Assembly (NCBI GenBank): GCA_021234155.1
Contig: JAJEKV010000011.1
Coordinates: forward strand, 3,469,069 to 3,533,068
Direction of reading: 5' to 3'
Length of the DNA: 64,000 nt
Origin: Isoetes taiwanensis
Lineage: Eukaryota > Streptophyta > Lycopodiopsida > Isoetales > Isoetaceae
Within the stretch, counting starts at the first letter, position 1, and each line of letters opens with the position of its first letter. Below, piece by piece: positions 1 to 12,450 of this stretch. A program made the position numbers and the translations under genes. The notes under the pieces are model-generated. The model had not been told where the DNA came from, searched no databases, and saw only the letters and a list, made by a program, of their open reading frames with translations.

Positions 1-1446
1 TAGCATGCATCCAGTCCAAAGTCATGAAGTTTTAAGCTAAACCCTTTGCTTTATTCGAGGTGTCTTTGGCTCAGCGAAATTAAATTGCATCTCCTCTAAC
101 AATGAGCATAGATATTTGGTAAACAGTCTACATGCATCCACACACGTCATTGATAAACAAACTCTGATAAATATTTTGTTCCCTGCTTATGAACTTCATT
201 TATTGTCTTATTCTTTGATCATTATCCAATTTTATTCGAGGCAAATTCAACAATCGTATTACCAAATGTACAAACAAAAAGCTTGTCCTTGACTCCTGGG
301 TCACTCGATGATAGACATTTCTGTATAGTTATACACTATTTGTAGTTGGAAGGTGCATTTTGTACTATAAATGTGTCCATGAACTATACGAACATCTGGG
401 AATAAAATCCTCTACCTATATTAACATGCGTTGTAAGGCCCCAGAATATCATGCCTTACAATTTTGACAATGCTCTAATCCTTGCTTTATGATTACTCTA
501 CCACTGGGTCTTCTCAACCAATTCCCTTCGCCGGAAGAATGTTGTTTATAAAGAATAGAAGTTGCAGACCTAAAATGGCAAGCATTAATATAGCCATTCT
601 TCCTTTCAAGGATGCCAATACTGTATTTTCTGTCATAAAGATGAACGCACTGGAAATCACCAAGCATGTGGTAGATATTTGACGATGAACTAGACATGTC
701 ACTTGTTTGCACTATTGACCGCTTGGGCCACATCAAGAACCATATCATTGCCTTGCCACGTCCCTGTCTTCAACAAAAAAGAGGCAAGCACATTTTAACA
801 TTTACAACCCTAAACCAAAAAATAAAGAGGCAAGCACCATGGAAGTGCCAGCCACACCAATGCCGTTAATGCAACACCAAGTTGTCCTTGCTGAAACCAT
901 AACCTGCAGTTAATTGTATTCCATGCTTCAATCCATTTTTAATCCATTGGAACATGCCATTCAAGAAGTATGAGTTGTCTAGGGGCAAGCAAGGCCTCTT
1001 GCATACGAGAAAAGACTCTCAATTGATCGCATAAAGCCAAGAATTAGATGAGACTAAATTAGGACAATGAACATGATGAAAAGAAAGAATTTGCTAGTGC
1101 ACAATAGACTAGAAACACAACAAAATATACAAAAGCGGTTTGTGAAAGCTTAATCTACAAATTTTAGGCAAGAAGATCAAAGGAGAAACGATACGAGAGA
1201 AAAATCATAGGTGGCCAAGGCTTATAGAATAACACTATAAGTCTAATATACATATCAAATGCTATTAAAACGAAGCCACATATGACCCAAGAGCTTAATA
1301 AAAATAGCTTAATAACAGAGAAATGGAAAAACTTGTAGCTTCAAACAACTGACAGATTGCCATGAACGGGATCACTGCCTACAAAGCAAAGCAGTCTTAG
1401 CCTATGGCTATATGATCAGAAAAGCCTCTTACTACACTAGGCCGCC
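1..1446. other. AT-rich stretch without a recognisable gene
   Basis: I see only short open frames without known motifs or convincing splice-flanked exons. Nothing can be annotated with support. Confidence 0.5.
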
Positions 1447-1930
1447 CTTTTTATAAAGATAAAAGCTAGAAATCTGTTATTGCCAATCATTATCGCCAAT
1501 ATATATGGCGGTACAATTGCTAAATAGCTACTATTATTGTCAAACCAGAACACATGTACAATTGCTAAATGGCTACTGTTATTGCCAATCTGTATGGCAA
1601 GCACAATTGCACAAGCTCATCATGATGTTTTATTTTATCAAATGCAACTCGAGGTGTTAGCATCCAATAACGTCCATTCCGGTCGTTTCCTCGCTAGTCG
1701 CTCATCGGGTCGATATAGGTTCGGTACATGCACATGTTGTAAACTACAAAAATTCTGCAGACGCAAAGTACGAGGAGCTTGCCTTTGCAAACACAACTTG
1801 GTTCCATGCACTATACTAATTAAAAGATATGCTCGGTTTGAGTTCAATCTAAAATAATAGACTTTCATAACCATCATTTTTTCATTGCTTTCCACGGATC
1901 TCGGTTTGATACCATGGCGTGAAGCGCTTA
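1447..1930 (-). mobile_element. LTR-retrotransposon leader/PBS fragment, copy 1
   Basis: This segment is related to 4803-5142: both contain the block GATAAAAGCTAGAAATC and a diverged stretch starting CAACTTGGTTCCATGCA. On the minus strand it reads TGGTATCAAACC at 1914-1903, close to the TGGTATCA start of initiator-Met primer-binding sites. Sequence ending in CA lies just before it, as LTRs do. I infer the 5' leader and LTR edge of an old minus-strand LTR retrotransposon. No coding domain is visible. Confidence 0.4.
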
Positions 1931-2194
1931 GCATTCGAAAGGTATTGGAAGTTTATTTAAATGAGGTCAAGGTCACATTGCCCTTGAATTAAACAATTGC
2001 ATCATCGCAAATAAATTCTCAAATCCAATGCCTCATCACATGCCATGCAGTGCACATCACACAGGATGAGTCACTCTCTACAAGTGATCCAAACATGATG
2101 ATTCACTCTCTACAGGTTGGCATGCAACTTGGTGACATTCTGCAGATTCTAGATGTGAACAATAGAAAGTAGTCATCTTTAGTCACACAACAAA

Positions 2195-2390
2195 GCATGA
2201 TTCCTCTAGGTTCTCCAAGATTCTATGAATATTCCCCTAGATTTCCCAAGATTCTATGAAGATTCTCTTAGACTCTCTAAGATTCCATCAAGATTTCCCT
2301 AGATTCTCAAAAATTTCAGAAGGATTCTCCTATATTCTCAAAGATTCTCTTAAGATTCTCTTAGTTCCTCCTAGATTTTCAAAGCAAGCT
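2195..2390. repeat. Degenerate AGATTCT(C/A) array
   Basis: Imperfect repeats of AAGATTCT with CTTAGA and CCTAGA spacers run across about 195 bp. The reverse complement of the same motif family makes the array at 29770-29960, so the two arrays are related and lie in opposite orientation. Confidence 0.6.
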
Positions 2391-2602
2391 ATGTGCCTTT
2401 GAAGGCGATTAAGCAAAGGGAAGCTTCCTAGAATGTCCACTCATAAATGCCTTAACACCTCACTACTTTTTTTATTATGAGGGTGCCACCTCACCTCCTT
2501 TAAAAAAAAAAAAAATTAATATTAGAAAGTTAATGGCTAGGATTTATGCTCACTTTTTGATCTAACGGTTAAGATCTGCTACACCAAATATTGCTGCCAT
2601 CT

Positions 2603-2699
2603 CACCATGTTCCAATACTTTGAGGTGTCGTCGCATGGACCGTCGATTTCAGATCTGGACGACTCACACGGCGACACCTCAAAGTACTAGAACATGGTG
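2603..2699. repeat. Foldback element with 31-bp arms
   Basis: The arms at 2603-2633 and 2669-2699 are inverted repeats matching at 28 of 31 positions, around a 35-bp loop. They begin CACCATGTTC and contain ACTTTGAGGTGTCG. The transcript would form a long hairpin, so this may be a MITE remnant or a small-RNA source. No target-site duplication is evident. Confidence 0.7.
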
Positions 2700-3067
2700 G
2701 GTGCTTATATAATTGTGTATATATAAAGTTTTTGTACTATCAATGGGATAAAACAATAGAAAATTTACAAAATGCCCCTATATCTTGCCAAAATTACCAA
2801 AATACCCTTAGAAATGTTGAGTTTGACTAAAATGATAATAACTTCTTTGTGACCGATCAAACATAAAAGCGATTTTCACAAATAGAAATAATAGTGAGAT
2901 ATGTCCAAGGGCGGTAGAATCATCTAAAACGGAGTTGGAATCTTCAAGTTATGGTGCTTTAAATATGGATTTCAAAAACAACTCAAAAGAGTATAACTTG
3001 TGAATTTCAACCCATATTTACAATTGAATCCGTGAAGTTTGCAACAACACTCAGGCAAATTGTATCT

Positions 3068-3149
3068 CTTTAATAATACCATATGTTCAAATCAATGTTG
3101 CCTCAGTAGCTTTAATAATAGCATATGTTCAAATCAAAATATGTTGCCT
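3068..3149. repeat. Short direct duplication, 42-bp spacing
   Basis: CTTTAATAATA followed by CATATGTTCAAATCAA occurs twice, at 3068 and 3110, each followed by a TGTTGCCT block. Confidence 0.65.
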
Positions 3150-4802
3150 GCTACATGCAGAAGTTATTGAATGCATGTTCACACATCGTCCATCAAAGTC
3201 AATATCGAAATTAAAAGATACCCAGCAATGTCTTTGCAATCAAACTGTACGAGGGCGTCAAGACTCTGGTGCAAGCATCAAAATTTGAAACTTAGAGAAA
3301 TAAGTGGAAGAAATATTCTTGCATAAAAAGTAAGACGTGACCAGCCTTTTTGGCGAAGGCATTTCATTTGGACAAGCTTACTCATAGGCCCATATAATCT
3401 TGCGATATGAACAACCTCGCTTGCAATCATTCGAAATAAGTACCACAAAGAATAGGAAATGCATGTGTTGAGAAGAGCCACATAAGTGTTGGCTTGTTTT
3501 TGCATAGGGCTGGTATGTTTTCTGGCTCATTAGCCTTTTATTGACAAATACTAATGCGATCACGTCCAAAGACATCTGTAGAATCTAGGACCCAAGTACT
3601 ACTAATTCTTTCCTAATAGGACAACCTTAAGTTGATTTTAATCTCATACTGACACAAAGGACTATTGCAGACATACGATTGAATTCTACGATTGAATTTC
3701 GACCATAAATAAACATGAACTGTCATTTGTCAACCAAATCCACTAGTTAGAATCATGGAATGTAAGGAACTTATTATTTGCAATTTTAACAGTGCCACAT
3801 TTGCGTGTACAAACCATGGATGTCACCTATGCAACATCAATCAACTATTATGTTTCTTCTCAGTAATTTTCAAAGAGACAACATCAGCCACATTTTGCTT
3901 TTTATTTGCAGAGGCACATTGCCATGACCAACTTTATGAAATGGTATGGGTGCAAAGCAACATTAGGTGTGATGCTTAACATGTACAATAACTATTGGAT
4001 GCGAAAAGACACAACTTCAGATACCCTATTTATTATGGAAAGTGATAGTAAAATGTTCTTGAGTTCCTATTAAAACCTCAGCCACATGGAAAGGATAGTG
4101 CCATCACCGCATGATCATCCCGAGCAACCTACAATGGTACAAAACCTAGCCAGCTTTTGGCTATGGAGGTAATCGCCAGACCAGTGGCTCCATTGCCACT
4201 ACAGCCAAATGGATAAGTGTTGAAAATGCAGCCGAAATGCAAAATCGTTAGCTATTGCCCGCAAACGAAATAAACTATCAACAAACGGCGCTTGCAAAAG
4301 CGGAACTTGATTAATAGATTTAAGAAGGAAAGGATTTAGAGAAGTGGAAAAGAGACCCCTACGGTGACATCGGGAGATACTAGCGGTAATCCTAGAAATA
4401 GCAGAATCATAGCAAAGGTCCAGTTGCACCAAACTGGATCAAGCATTATCGCAGATGACCTTCCAAGAGATGCGACATGAGCTATTTTTTATGTTGGTTC
4501 ATACCTTCTGACTCTGCCATATCCAGATGGCACAGTTCATCTCATTCATGACTGTGCAAAAAATGGGTAGCAAAATAAAGAGACAAAAGTAGCAATTGAG
4601 TGAAAAATTGCATCACACCATAATTTATGGTGACATGAATATTGAATGCAGGATCAGGTCCACGGGAACTGTACCCGCCATGTAACATTGAAATACTATG
4701 AAATTCCGGATAAGGGGCCTTTCCAAAGAAGCACAATACAACTCTAAAAACGGAGATTTGGACATTTTCTAGTCCGGTTCCACCATCTTGAAGCTTTATG
4801 TC

Positions 4803-5142
4803 AAGCTCTCTTATGAAGATAAAAGCTAGAAATCAAACAAATAACCACAACCCTCCTTTGCCTAAATGCAAAGGCAAGGCTACATGCCGGCATGTCATTT
4901 CTCCTTGGAGATAGATTTGTACATGCGTCTTTGAAAGCTAGCACGATTCGCATGCAAAGTGTGGCGACTTGGCGATTTTGTTCTATATTTGATAACATCC
5001 CCGGCTACAACTTGGTTCCATGCAATGTGTTAATTGCAAAGATATCCTCGGCATTTGTTCAATCCAAGAGAATAGACCTTCATAAGCCGAGATCTTTTTC
5101 GGTTTTCCACGGTTTCAATCTGATACTATGGCAGGAAGTGCA
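4803..5142 (-). mobile_element. LTR-retrotransposon leader/PBS fragment, copy 2
   Basis: Second copy of the 1447-1930 sequence, lacking part of its left half. The minus-strand PBS-like sequence, at 5128-5121, reads TAGTATCAGA, one base away from the usual TGGTATCAGA. The sequence before it again ends in CA. No coding sequence is seen. Confidence 0.4.
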
Positions 5143-7432
5143 CTTGTGAATACGTATACAAAGTCCATAAGATATATGAGGCTTCACAAACAGTAATGAA
5201 CATGGATATAAAGATATGATAAAGAGAAACATTCTACAAAACAATTTTGAACCAACGCAACTTCTGGAAAAATACATGGAAATAAGGCCTAGGTTTTCAC
5301 GACCCTATCGGGGATTTAGGTTCTGTTCTTCAAAAATCCGTGTTAATATCGGGCTGAAATAGTATGCAAAGACATTTAACCGCTCTTCTTGCAAAAGCCA
5401 CACTCTTGCAATGGCCACCAAAATGCAAAATACAAAGAAACTCACTCTTCAGAGTTACTTCTACCTTATAAATTAACTTGGAGTTTGGCGGCACTACTGA
5501 AAGGTCCCTTGGGGTGGAAACTTCACCAAAGCCATAATCGGGAGCAATCCAAATGGTTGGAGTTTCACCTTTAGGTCAAAGATGCAATTTGCCTTCTCAA
5601 AACCTAAAATGACTTTGCTCAGAACAATAACATGCATTAGGATTATAATCATACATGACTGAATTCCAATATTTGCTCAAGCGCAATCGAAATATACCTT
5701 TCACGATTTGGAACTCCCAACGCTTCAACCCTCCTTCAACTTAGCTTCATACTTGATCGCATTGTAACAGTGGATTGAAAAATCAAGAATGCACCCTTGC
5801 TATAAGACCCGAAAGTGAAAATGAGCCACGGGGCACAAAATGTACAAAACAACTTAAGTACAACAACATAATAGAACAAAAATGAGAGAAGAACTTAACT
5901 AAGCCCGACCATACTCGCACCAAAGGTGTCGGAAGCCAATCAACAGTACCGCCATGGCGGTGGTTAACTCAAAGGCCGATACGAATCTGAAAGCCTGACC
6001 ATGAAACCTACAGAAGACTTACGAGGCCGACCAAACCAAAGCGACTTAAGATGATAAGATGTCGATTCTCTTTGATAAGCTACATGGCGCCGGTCTCCTG
6101 CTCCGCCTTTGCTAGAGAAGCAGAAAATGGATTGAATGCCAGGTAGATAGGCGCAGGAATAGGATAAGCACAGATATATTTTTTGATTTTTTTAGACATT
6201 AAACTCATATGCCACGTCCATCCCTAATTAAAAGCAAATACCTGCTCCTAGCACAAGCCCATCCCTGTTAACTTCAGAGGACATAAATGAAGCCAAAGCT
6301 CGTCAGTCACCATCGCAGAAGCACCAAGTTCGAACCGACACATGGGAGCAATGGAAACAACTAACGATAATAGACTAGCAAGCACGGCCATGAGAAGCCT
6401 TAGCATTTTTTCAAAATTTTAAAGTTCCGTGGACAATATTCGCTCCGGTTAGTCACATCTGAAATTAAAAAATGCATGTCCATGGGATATGCTAGGAAAT
6501 CGCAGTAGTAGCAATGCTACGTTGAAAACATATATAATAATTAAACGAAAAAGGGGACGAAGTTATCCGACATTTTCTTTTGCCAACATTCCATTTGCAA
6601 CAAAGCAACAGTTTTGTAAAGTAAGGAAAAAACCTTAAAATTAGAGGTACCAGAAATGGACATAGCAAGATTGAGAAGAGCAATAGAAATACAGGAAGAT
6701 TTATATAGCTGGGTGTAGAAATCCAAGAGATTGATCGCACCTGTTGTAAATAAACTTGTATCCAAGCCGGACTGCAAAAACAGATTGGAGCAAACCTCTG
6801 TCAATGCATTGCCCATCAACTGCCAAGCCGAGCGCAGTTTATTAGCCGAAAAATACTAAGGCTAAGCATTTAAGGGAGTTGTAACTGCAAAGGGAGTTGT
6901 TCGTGTAACAATCCTACTTCTTTGCTGCTCTTCAGCACAAACATGGAACTTTTAGGTGAATGAACGGGATCAAAATTATTCAAGACCTTCAACTCAAACA
7001 TGCCAATACAATAACCCATCAATATACAACTACATAGGCAACATGGCAGACTAATGGACCTGGATGGTTTAACCTAACTTACCATGTACATTCCATCATT
7101 CCGGCATAGCAGTGCATATAACAAAGCAGTCAACATAATAGAGATTATGGAACTTGCTTTATGATGCAAGTCTGCGGCAATTACCAAATGCGCTGCAATA
7201 ACAGTATCACATGAAATGCACAAATGCTGCCACCTTGTAAGATAACCTATGATCTTAACATTTCTTTAAATATTTGGATTGACAACACAATTTTGAAGAC
7301 AAACATCTGCCATCTTCAACGTGAGAAAATACTTGGGGACAGAAGCATTTTAAGGCCGGAAATAGTTTTATATGCATTTAAGTATATCTGAATTCTATTT
7401 TCTATCTATATTTATAAGGACCCGAGGTCATA
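5143..7432. other. No gene recognised
   Basis: Only short unconvincing open frames occur. A perfect 14-bp palindrome, ACCGCCATGGCGGT, lies at 5948-5961. Nothing else stands out. Confidence 0.45.
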
Positions 7433-10400
7433 TCTTCTTTTTTAAAATGGGATGGCTTTGATTTTTGTGCAGGGAACGCCGCATGTAAGGCCGCATGCGG
7501 CGTTCCCTTTTCCCCTCGCGGAGTCGTATGCGTCTGATCTTCCTCTCCTCATCTGTTCAATCTCGAGCAGGAAAGGAAGGGGCACAGGGCAGCGATGGGC
7601 CTGGCCCGTTACAAGTAATAGCCGAGCTCCTCTGGAGGTCGGCATCTGCGGCTTGCAATAGCAAGGAATCTATGCTACAGATATTTTTTTGCTCAGTGGC
7701 ACAGGGCAGCGATGGGTCTGGCCCGTTACAAGTAATAGCCGAGCTCTGGAGGTCGGCATCTGCGGCTTGCAATAGCAAGGAATCTATGCTACAGATATTT
7801 TTTTTCTCAGTTTTATGAAAGCCAGGGAGATTGGGTCCGTGTGCATGTTCTTACCTTCTCTTTGTGTGTGTGTTGTGCACATCCTAACATCTCTTCTGTT
7901 GTCTTGCGTGCTTTTCTGCAGAGCAAAAACCAAGCGTTCAATCATGAGGTCTGCATGATTGCGTTGCCTAACAAACACATAGCCGTGGAATGAAAGAATG
8001 TAATTAAATGGAAAACCCAGCAGCCCGAGTATGCTGAAGCCAGTGGCAGCAGTGGCTGAGGAGAATCGATATTTTTCATCTTTCCTTGGAGCCGGGAACA
8101 CGTTTATGCAAGGTAGAAGTTGCAAGGTGGAAGTTGCATGTCCAGAGTTATTTTTTCTATACAAATGTATGTCGAACCAAGGCGAGCCACTTTTTCTCTT
8201 ACTTTCTTTGTTTGCAAACTCGCAGGACACATTCATCAGCAGCTTGGAGTCGTCGGTCTTCTCCTGCAAACATGAAAAAGATCACAGATGTAAGTTTTTT
8301 TTACCATTTATATTTCTTCCCATTTGTATTCTCAATGCCATAGCACGGACTCCCTGCGTTTTTCTCTGGCTTAGGCTGTCATCTAGACCGAGGCTGGTGA
8401 CAGGCTTGAGAAGACTTAACAAAATTTTCTGCCAATGGAACACTAGCGCCAGTCTTATACTATCTCATCTTAGAGGTGTGCAGTACTTTGCTTTTAAAAT
8501 GTTTATAAGCCTCACTATGTAATTCTTGCGCTGTTCTCTGCACTATCAGCCTTGAGCTGTTACCGTATGCTTAGAGTGGAGGTAGTGTCCAAAACAATTT
8601 TAAACCCATGCCTCAATCGGCCAGCTTCTTGCTATCTCATCTTGGATGCCAAGGGCTGACCTGCGACTACAGAACCATCTAATTTCTTTGCAACTCAGTT
8701 GTTTCATAGAGAAGGGTCTACAATGAAAAAAACAAGTTGGACTGATAGGCACACCATTTAAAAAAAACTGGCAGATTTTTTGGCTCTATGTCTTTTGTGC
8801 ATATGTGATTGTATGTCTTATTTCTCTTGGCATTTGCAGAAAGGGGCATGTCTGTGCGAAAAAACTTAATTTCGTGGATGTTTTGTCTAAAACTACATGT
8901 TTTGTATTTCAAAACTGCAAGACCACACCCCCAGGGTTGTATATTTTCTGGCATTCTGCATGTAGCTAAGTTTTCTAGATATTTCAAGGTTGGTTGTTTG
9001 TTATGTTTTGGAAGGTGCATGTTTGACACAAAATTTCTGTATATTCCTCCAGGCCAGATCTTATGTTACTGGACTGTCATCATTGTTTATCAACTTCTCT
9101 AAACCGGCCGAAAATGTGGCCAATGGTGGATTCACATTGAAGAAAGGATGTGAAAAACTGCTTTGAGTGTCATGTATGCCTTAGAGTTTTATGTGTGCCT
9201 CTCTTTTTGCTGCGACCTCAATTGCCACCTCAATAGCAGGTAACGTACTCTTCTTTGGTTTGGCCACTACTAAATTTAGGAACCTCATGTCCCCTACATT
9301 GAATCAATTACTTTTATGGTGGCTTTATATTAGGAAGACAAGTTCTGTAGAAGAATGATATTTTGAAAGGCCATTCCTGTAGTATTTTGGCATGAAAACA
9401 TATATTAGGAAACTTTTACTTCAGATGGTATATTTTTGCAATCTTTATTTAACAAGAAGTTGAGATATTGTCTTCTACAATGCAGACATTCATAAAATCT
9501 ACGTATTGGTATTTTCTACCTTAGGCATTGCTCATCAAGGAATTGAGCAAACCATGGAGTAAATTCAAGGAGTGTGCTCCTTTTTAAGTTACGGCCTTTA
9601 CCATCAGAGATAGGCATTAAATCCTCCATTCACAAACATGAAGATGGAAAAAATGCTAACACAACTCTGCATGAGATACTATTGCCATCATGGTTCTAGG
9701 TTATATCGCAGAATGGTTGTAGAAAGTTAAGTAATGGAGAAACACAATTGTTTGTTGTTATAGGACTTTGCTGCTATTAACTAACAAGAGCCCCCACGTA
9801 ATTTGCGAGATGGATTGGATTACTTGATGAACAAACTAGATCAGCAACAAAAGCAAAGGAGGTGTTATTTGCATTAAGATCTATCAGGGCTTCTAGAAAC
9901 GCCTCTTCATCCTCCAGATTTCCTGCTGATGTAGTCTGTGATCTTATATTCTTCATCAACCTTCTTGGTTAAGGATCAGAATACATGGGAAAACAGCTGC
10001 ATGGTTTCCTGTCCTCCAAAGGTATCTTATCTTTTTTTATAGGAGTCATGTCCAGAACATAGTAGTTGTTTGCAGTTGGTTCTTGATCTCTTGCAGGATC
10101 AGCTCATAAGTGCCCTCTCATGCTGAAATGTTTTGGCTTAGATCTGTCAAATCTATGTTTTATAGAACATCTAAATGAGGAACAATAGATCGTTTGTATA
10201 GATCGTTTGTTGTATTGATATTTGAGGTGCATGCTCTAAAATGTGAAATATCAAGGAAAATTTTAAGTCCCTTTTGCTAAAAGCCTTATAAGTTTGTTTT
10301 TTAGGCAGAGGCAGAAAAAAAGAGCCATCTTTTTTAGGATCTTTAATATATTAGCCAGCAAACAAATAAAGACGCGTAATAGCTAATTCCAATGCTGGAG

Positions 10401-10799
10401 ATGCGAAAGGCGTATGTACCATATGAGATACTGAAAGAAGTTGTGCTAAAGGCGTATGTACCAGATGACATCACATACAATCATTACCAGCACACATATT
10501 CCACCCCCCCATTCCACACACAACCAACATCTAATTGTCCACTACAATCCCATTGCAATTGTGTTGACTATACATTGGGTCTATGTTCTTCGATAAAATA
10601 AAGTCTTACAAATGAGCCTAAACTTTATGCATACATTATGTCTATCCACTCTATCTGCACTATGCATTCTATGATTCCTAACCATTCTATGCGCCTAAAG
10701 CTAACAAATACGATTACATGTACACTTTTTTATTCCATTGCATCTATCGATTTCCACATTCACGGCTAATGCCCGGCATCGCCGGGCACGCGTTTCTAG
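7433..10799 (+). mobile_element. Non-autonomous Helitron, plus strand
   Basis: The 3' end is diagnostic: a hairpin GCCCGGC-ATC-GCCGGGC, an 8-base spacer, then CTAG at 10796-10799, followed by the expected host T. The proposed 5' end is TCTTCTTTTTTAAAATG at 7433, preceded by A. It differs at 2 of 17 positions from the 5' end of the Helitron starting at 43634. The element is 3.37 kb and has no Rep/helicase ORF, so it would need another element for movement. The 3' end is well supported; the 5' end rests on resemblance to family members. Confidence 0.65.
7582..7811. repeat. 117-bp tandem duplication inside the Helitron
   Basis: Two nearly identical copies, 7582-7698 and 7699-7811, begin GCACAGGGCAGCGATGGG and end with a T-run and CTCAG. 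Copy 2 lacks a CTC triplet and has a C-to-T change in CTGGCC. It is relatively GC-rich and may derive from captured host sequence; no protein is recognised. Confidence 0.85.
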
Positions 10800-10800
10800 T
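10771..10800 (+). other. Helitron 3'-terminal hairpin and CTAG end
   Basis: A 7-bp GC stem (GCCCGGC/GCCGGGC) with loop ATC, then ACGCGTTT and CTAG, then T. This matches the canonical plant Helitron terminus of hairpin, short spacer, CTRR and host T. The same arrangement occurs on the minus strand at 43635 and 49020. Confidence 0.85.
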
Positions 10801-11149
10801 AGCTTCTTATTTTATCAAAGCAATGGTGTTATGCAGTGTCTAGTCTAGCATTTTAGGATTTTATTCATTATGACCACACATTAATACCACATATCAGGTC
10901 CATTTAAGTTAGATTCATTTAAGCTTATTAAGCTCGGAGGAGCTTGCATTAGTCATGCCTACATACGACATGTTCATGAAGTTTATTGGACTTTTGATTA
11001 ACATGTTTTTGTTTTACTCCATATCTATCCATACAACATATTTAGAATTAGTAAATGATAAGCTATTGAATATTCTAGTGTAACATTTTAGGCACATGTT
11101 TGTGTTTTCTTAGCTTTTTAGAGTCATGAATGTTCTCTATGTTGCAGTC

Positions 11150-11753
11150 GTTAGAGAATAACAAAGTATCTCAGCTAGACACATTTTAGCACAATGTTCA
11201 ATATAGAGTTCACAATAATATCACAATGCCAATCAAGACTTCGATTATCATTTATATTATGCTCTATATGCATTCACATTAGCAATGGAAATAATGTAAA
11301 CCCATTGTCTATTTCATAATGAACTTCCAACTTAATTATCAGACTCCCGATCAATACACCTTTGCCATGGATTATTCCTCCTCCAGAATAGATCAATCAT
11401 CTGTTGAATGTACTTCTTATTTTATATTTGCACAGCCCGGCCGATTTGGAGTCCGCCATGGGAGCTTGCTTCTGTGCCTCATTCGTATTGGCATAGTCTC
11501 CTTAGGAGGTGCCTTAACCGCCTCAGCTGAATATTGACATAAATAACCATTGAATTTACTTCTATGATATAATATAATGGTCGTTGCCTTATATTCAATA
11601 ATCACCATATATTTTCTATAGACCATATACCCATCTGATCTTCAAATCTTATTTGCCTTGTGATGTTCCTGAAATGCTTGTCTGCCCAAAATGCATGTGG
11701 TTTTGTCATCAACTGTACTCCAGCATGTGATGATCACTATTTAAATTTCAACA
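11150..11753 (-). repeat. Copia 3' LTR (about 604 bp)
   Basis: On the minus strand the LTR starts TGTTGAAATTT at 11753, just after the purine tract AAGGAGGA. It ends around 11150 in TTGTTATTCTCTAA, matching the LTR remnant beside the PBS at 16885. Its last two or three bases differ from the remnant. The ORF at 11319-11537 lies wholly inside the LTR and is not a gene. Confidence 0.8.
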
Positions 11754-11809
11754 TTCCTCCTTCATCACATGCATCTATAATATTCAAATTAAATTTGGTC
11801 TGCATAGAA

Positions 11810-12364
11810 TTACATCTCTTTCCCTGTGATATTTAGTCCCCTTTTGAACTGCATAAACTTGTTTTCAGCTAAGGCCTTGGTGAATGTATTAGAGATCTGT
11901 TCTGCAGTACTGATGTAACTCATTTGAATATATTCCTTTGCTGCCAAATCCCAAATGAAATGTATGTTCAGCTCTATATGTTTAGTTCTCTCGTGGTGTA
12001 CTGGATTCTTCACGATGGCTATGCAACTTTGACTATCTGTTAGAATTTTGGTAGGCTCAATTTGAAGACAGTTCAGTTCATTTAGAAGCCTTCTCAACTA
12101 TGATAGTACTTCCTTAGCTACTAATGAAGATGCTACATACTCTGTCTCAGCAGAAGACATGGCGATAGACTTTTGTTTCTTACTTCTCCATGCTATAGGA
12201 TCATCTCCAAGGAATATTGCGTATCCTAATGTGGATTTACCTGTACTTAAATCATCACCCCAATCAACATCAATGTATGCAATAAGAGTTAAGTTATTAT
12301 TGCTGTATGTAATCCCATGATCAGTTGTTCCTTTCAAATACTTTAATACCATTTTACCAGCCAA
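11810..12364 (-). pseudogene. Copia RNase H domain, interrupted
   Basis: The minus-strand translation contains YIDVDWGDD, SAETEYVA, LTDSQSCIAIVKNP, ERTKHIELNIHFI and STAEQISNTFTKAL, the successive blocks of Copia RNase H, with acidic catalytic positions in DVDW, AETEY and TDS. A TAG codon at 12095-12097 splits the domain, probably from a single base change. The polypeptide ends with a TGA at 11810, about 50 bp before the purine tract. It would degrade the RNA strand of the RNA-DNA hybrid if intact. Confidence 0.9.
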
Positions 12365-12450
12365 CCAATGTTTGGATTACGACACCTCCTGCTCAATATA
12401 TTTACTATGTAAGCTATATCTGGTCGGGTGTTGTTGGCTAGTTATAATAC

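Larger units (their letters stand above)
1931..4802. other. Noncoding stretch with small repeats
   Basis: No gene is supported here. The stretch holds an AGATTCT-type array (2195-2390), a foldback (2603-2699) and a 42-bp-spaced duplication (3068-3149), listed separately. Confidence 0.45.

Noticed and set aside
7495-7818. 107-codon plus-strand frame
   Set aside because: It translates the 117-bp tandem duplication; no known domain and no conservation between its two halves beyond the DNA repeat.
11319-11626. Open frames on both strands
   Set aside because: They lie within the Copia 3' LTR.
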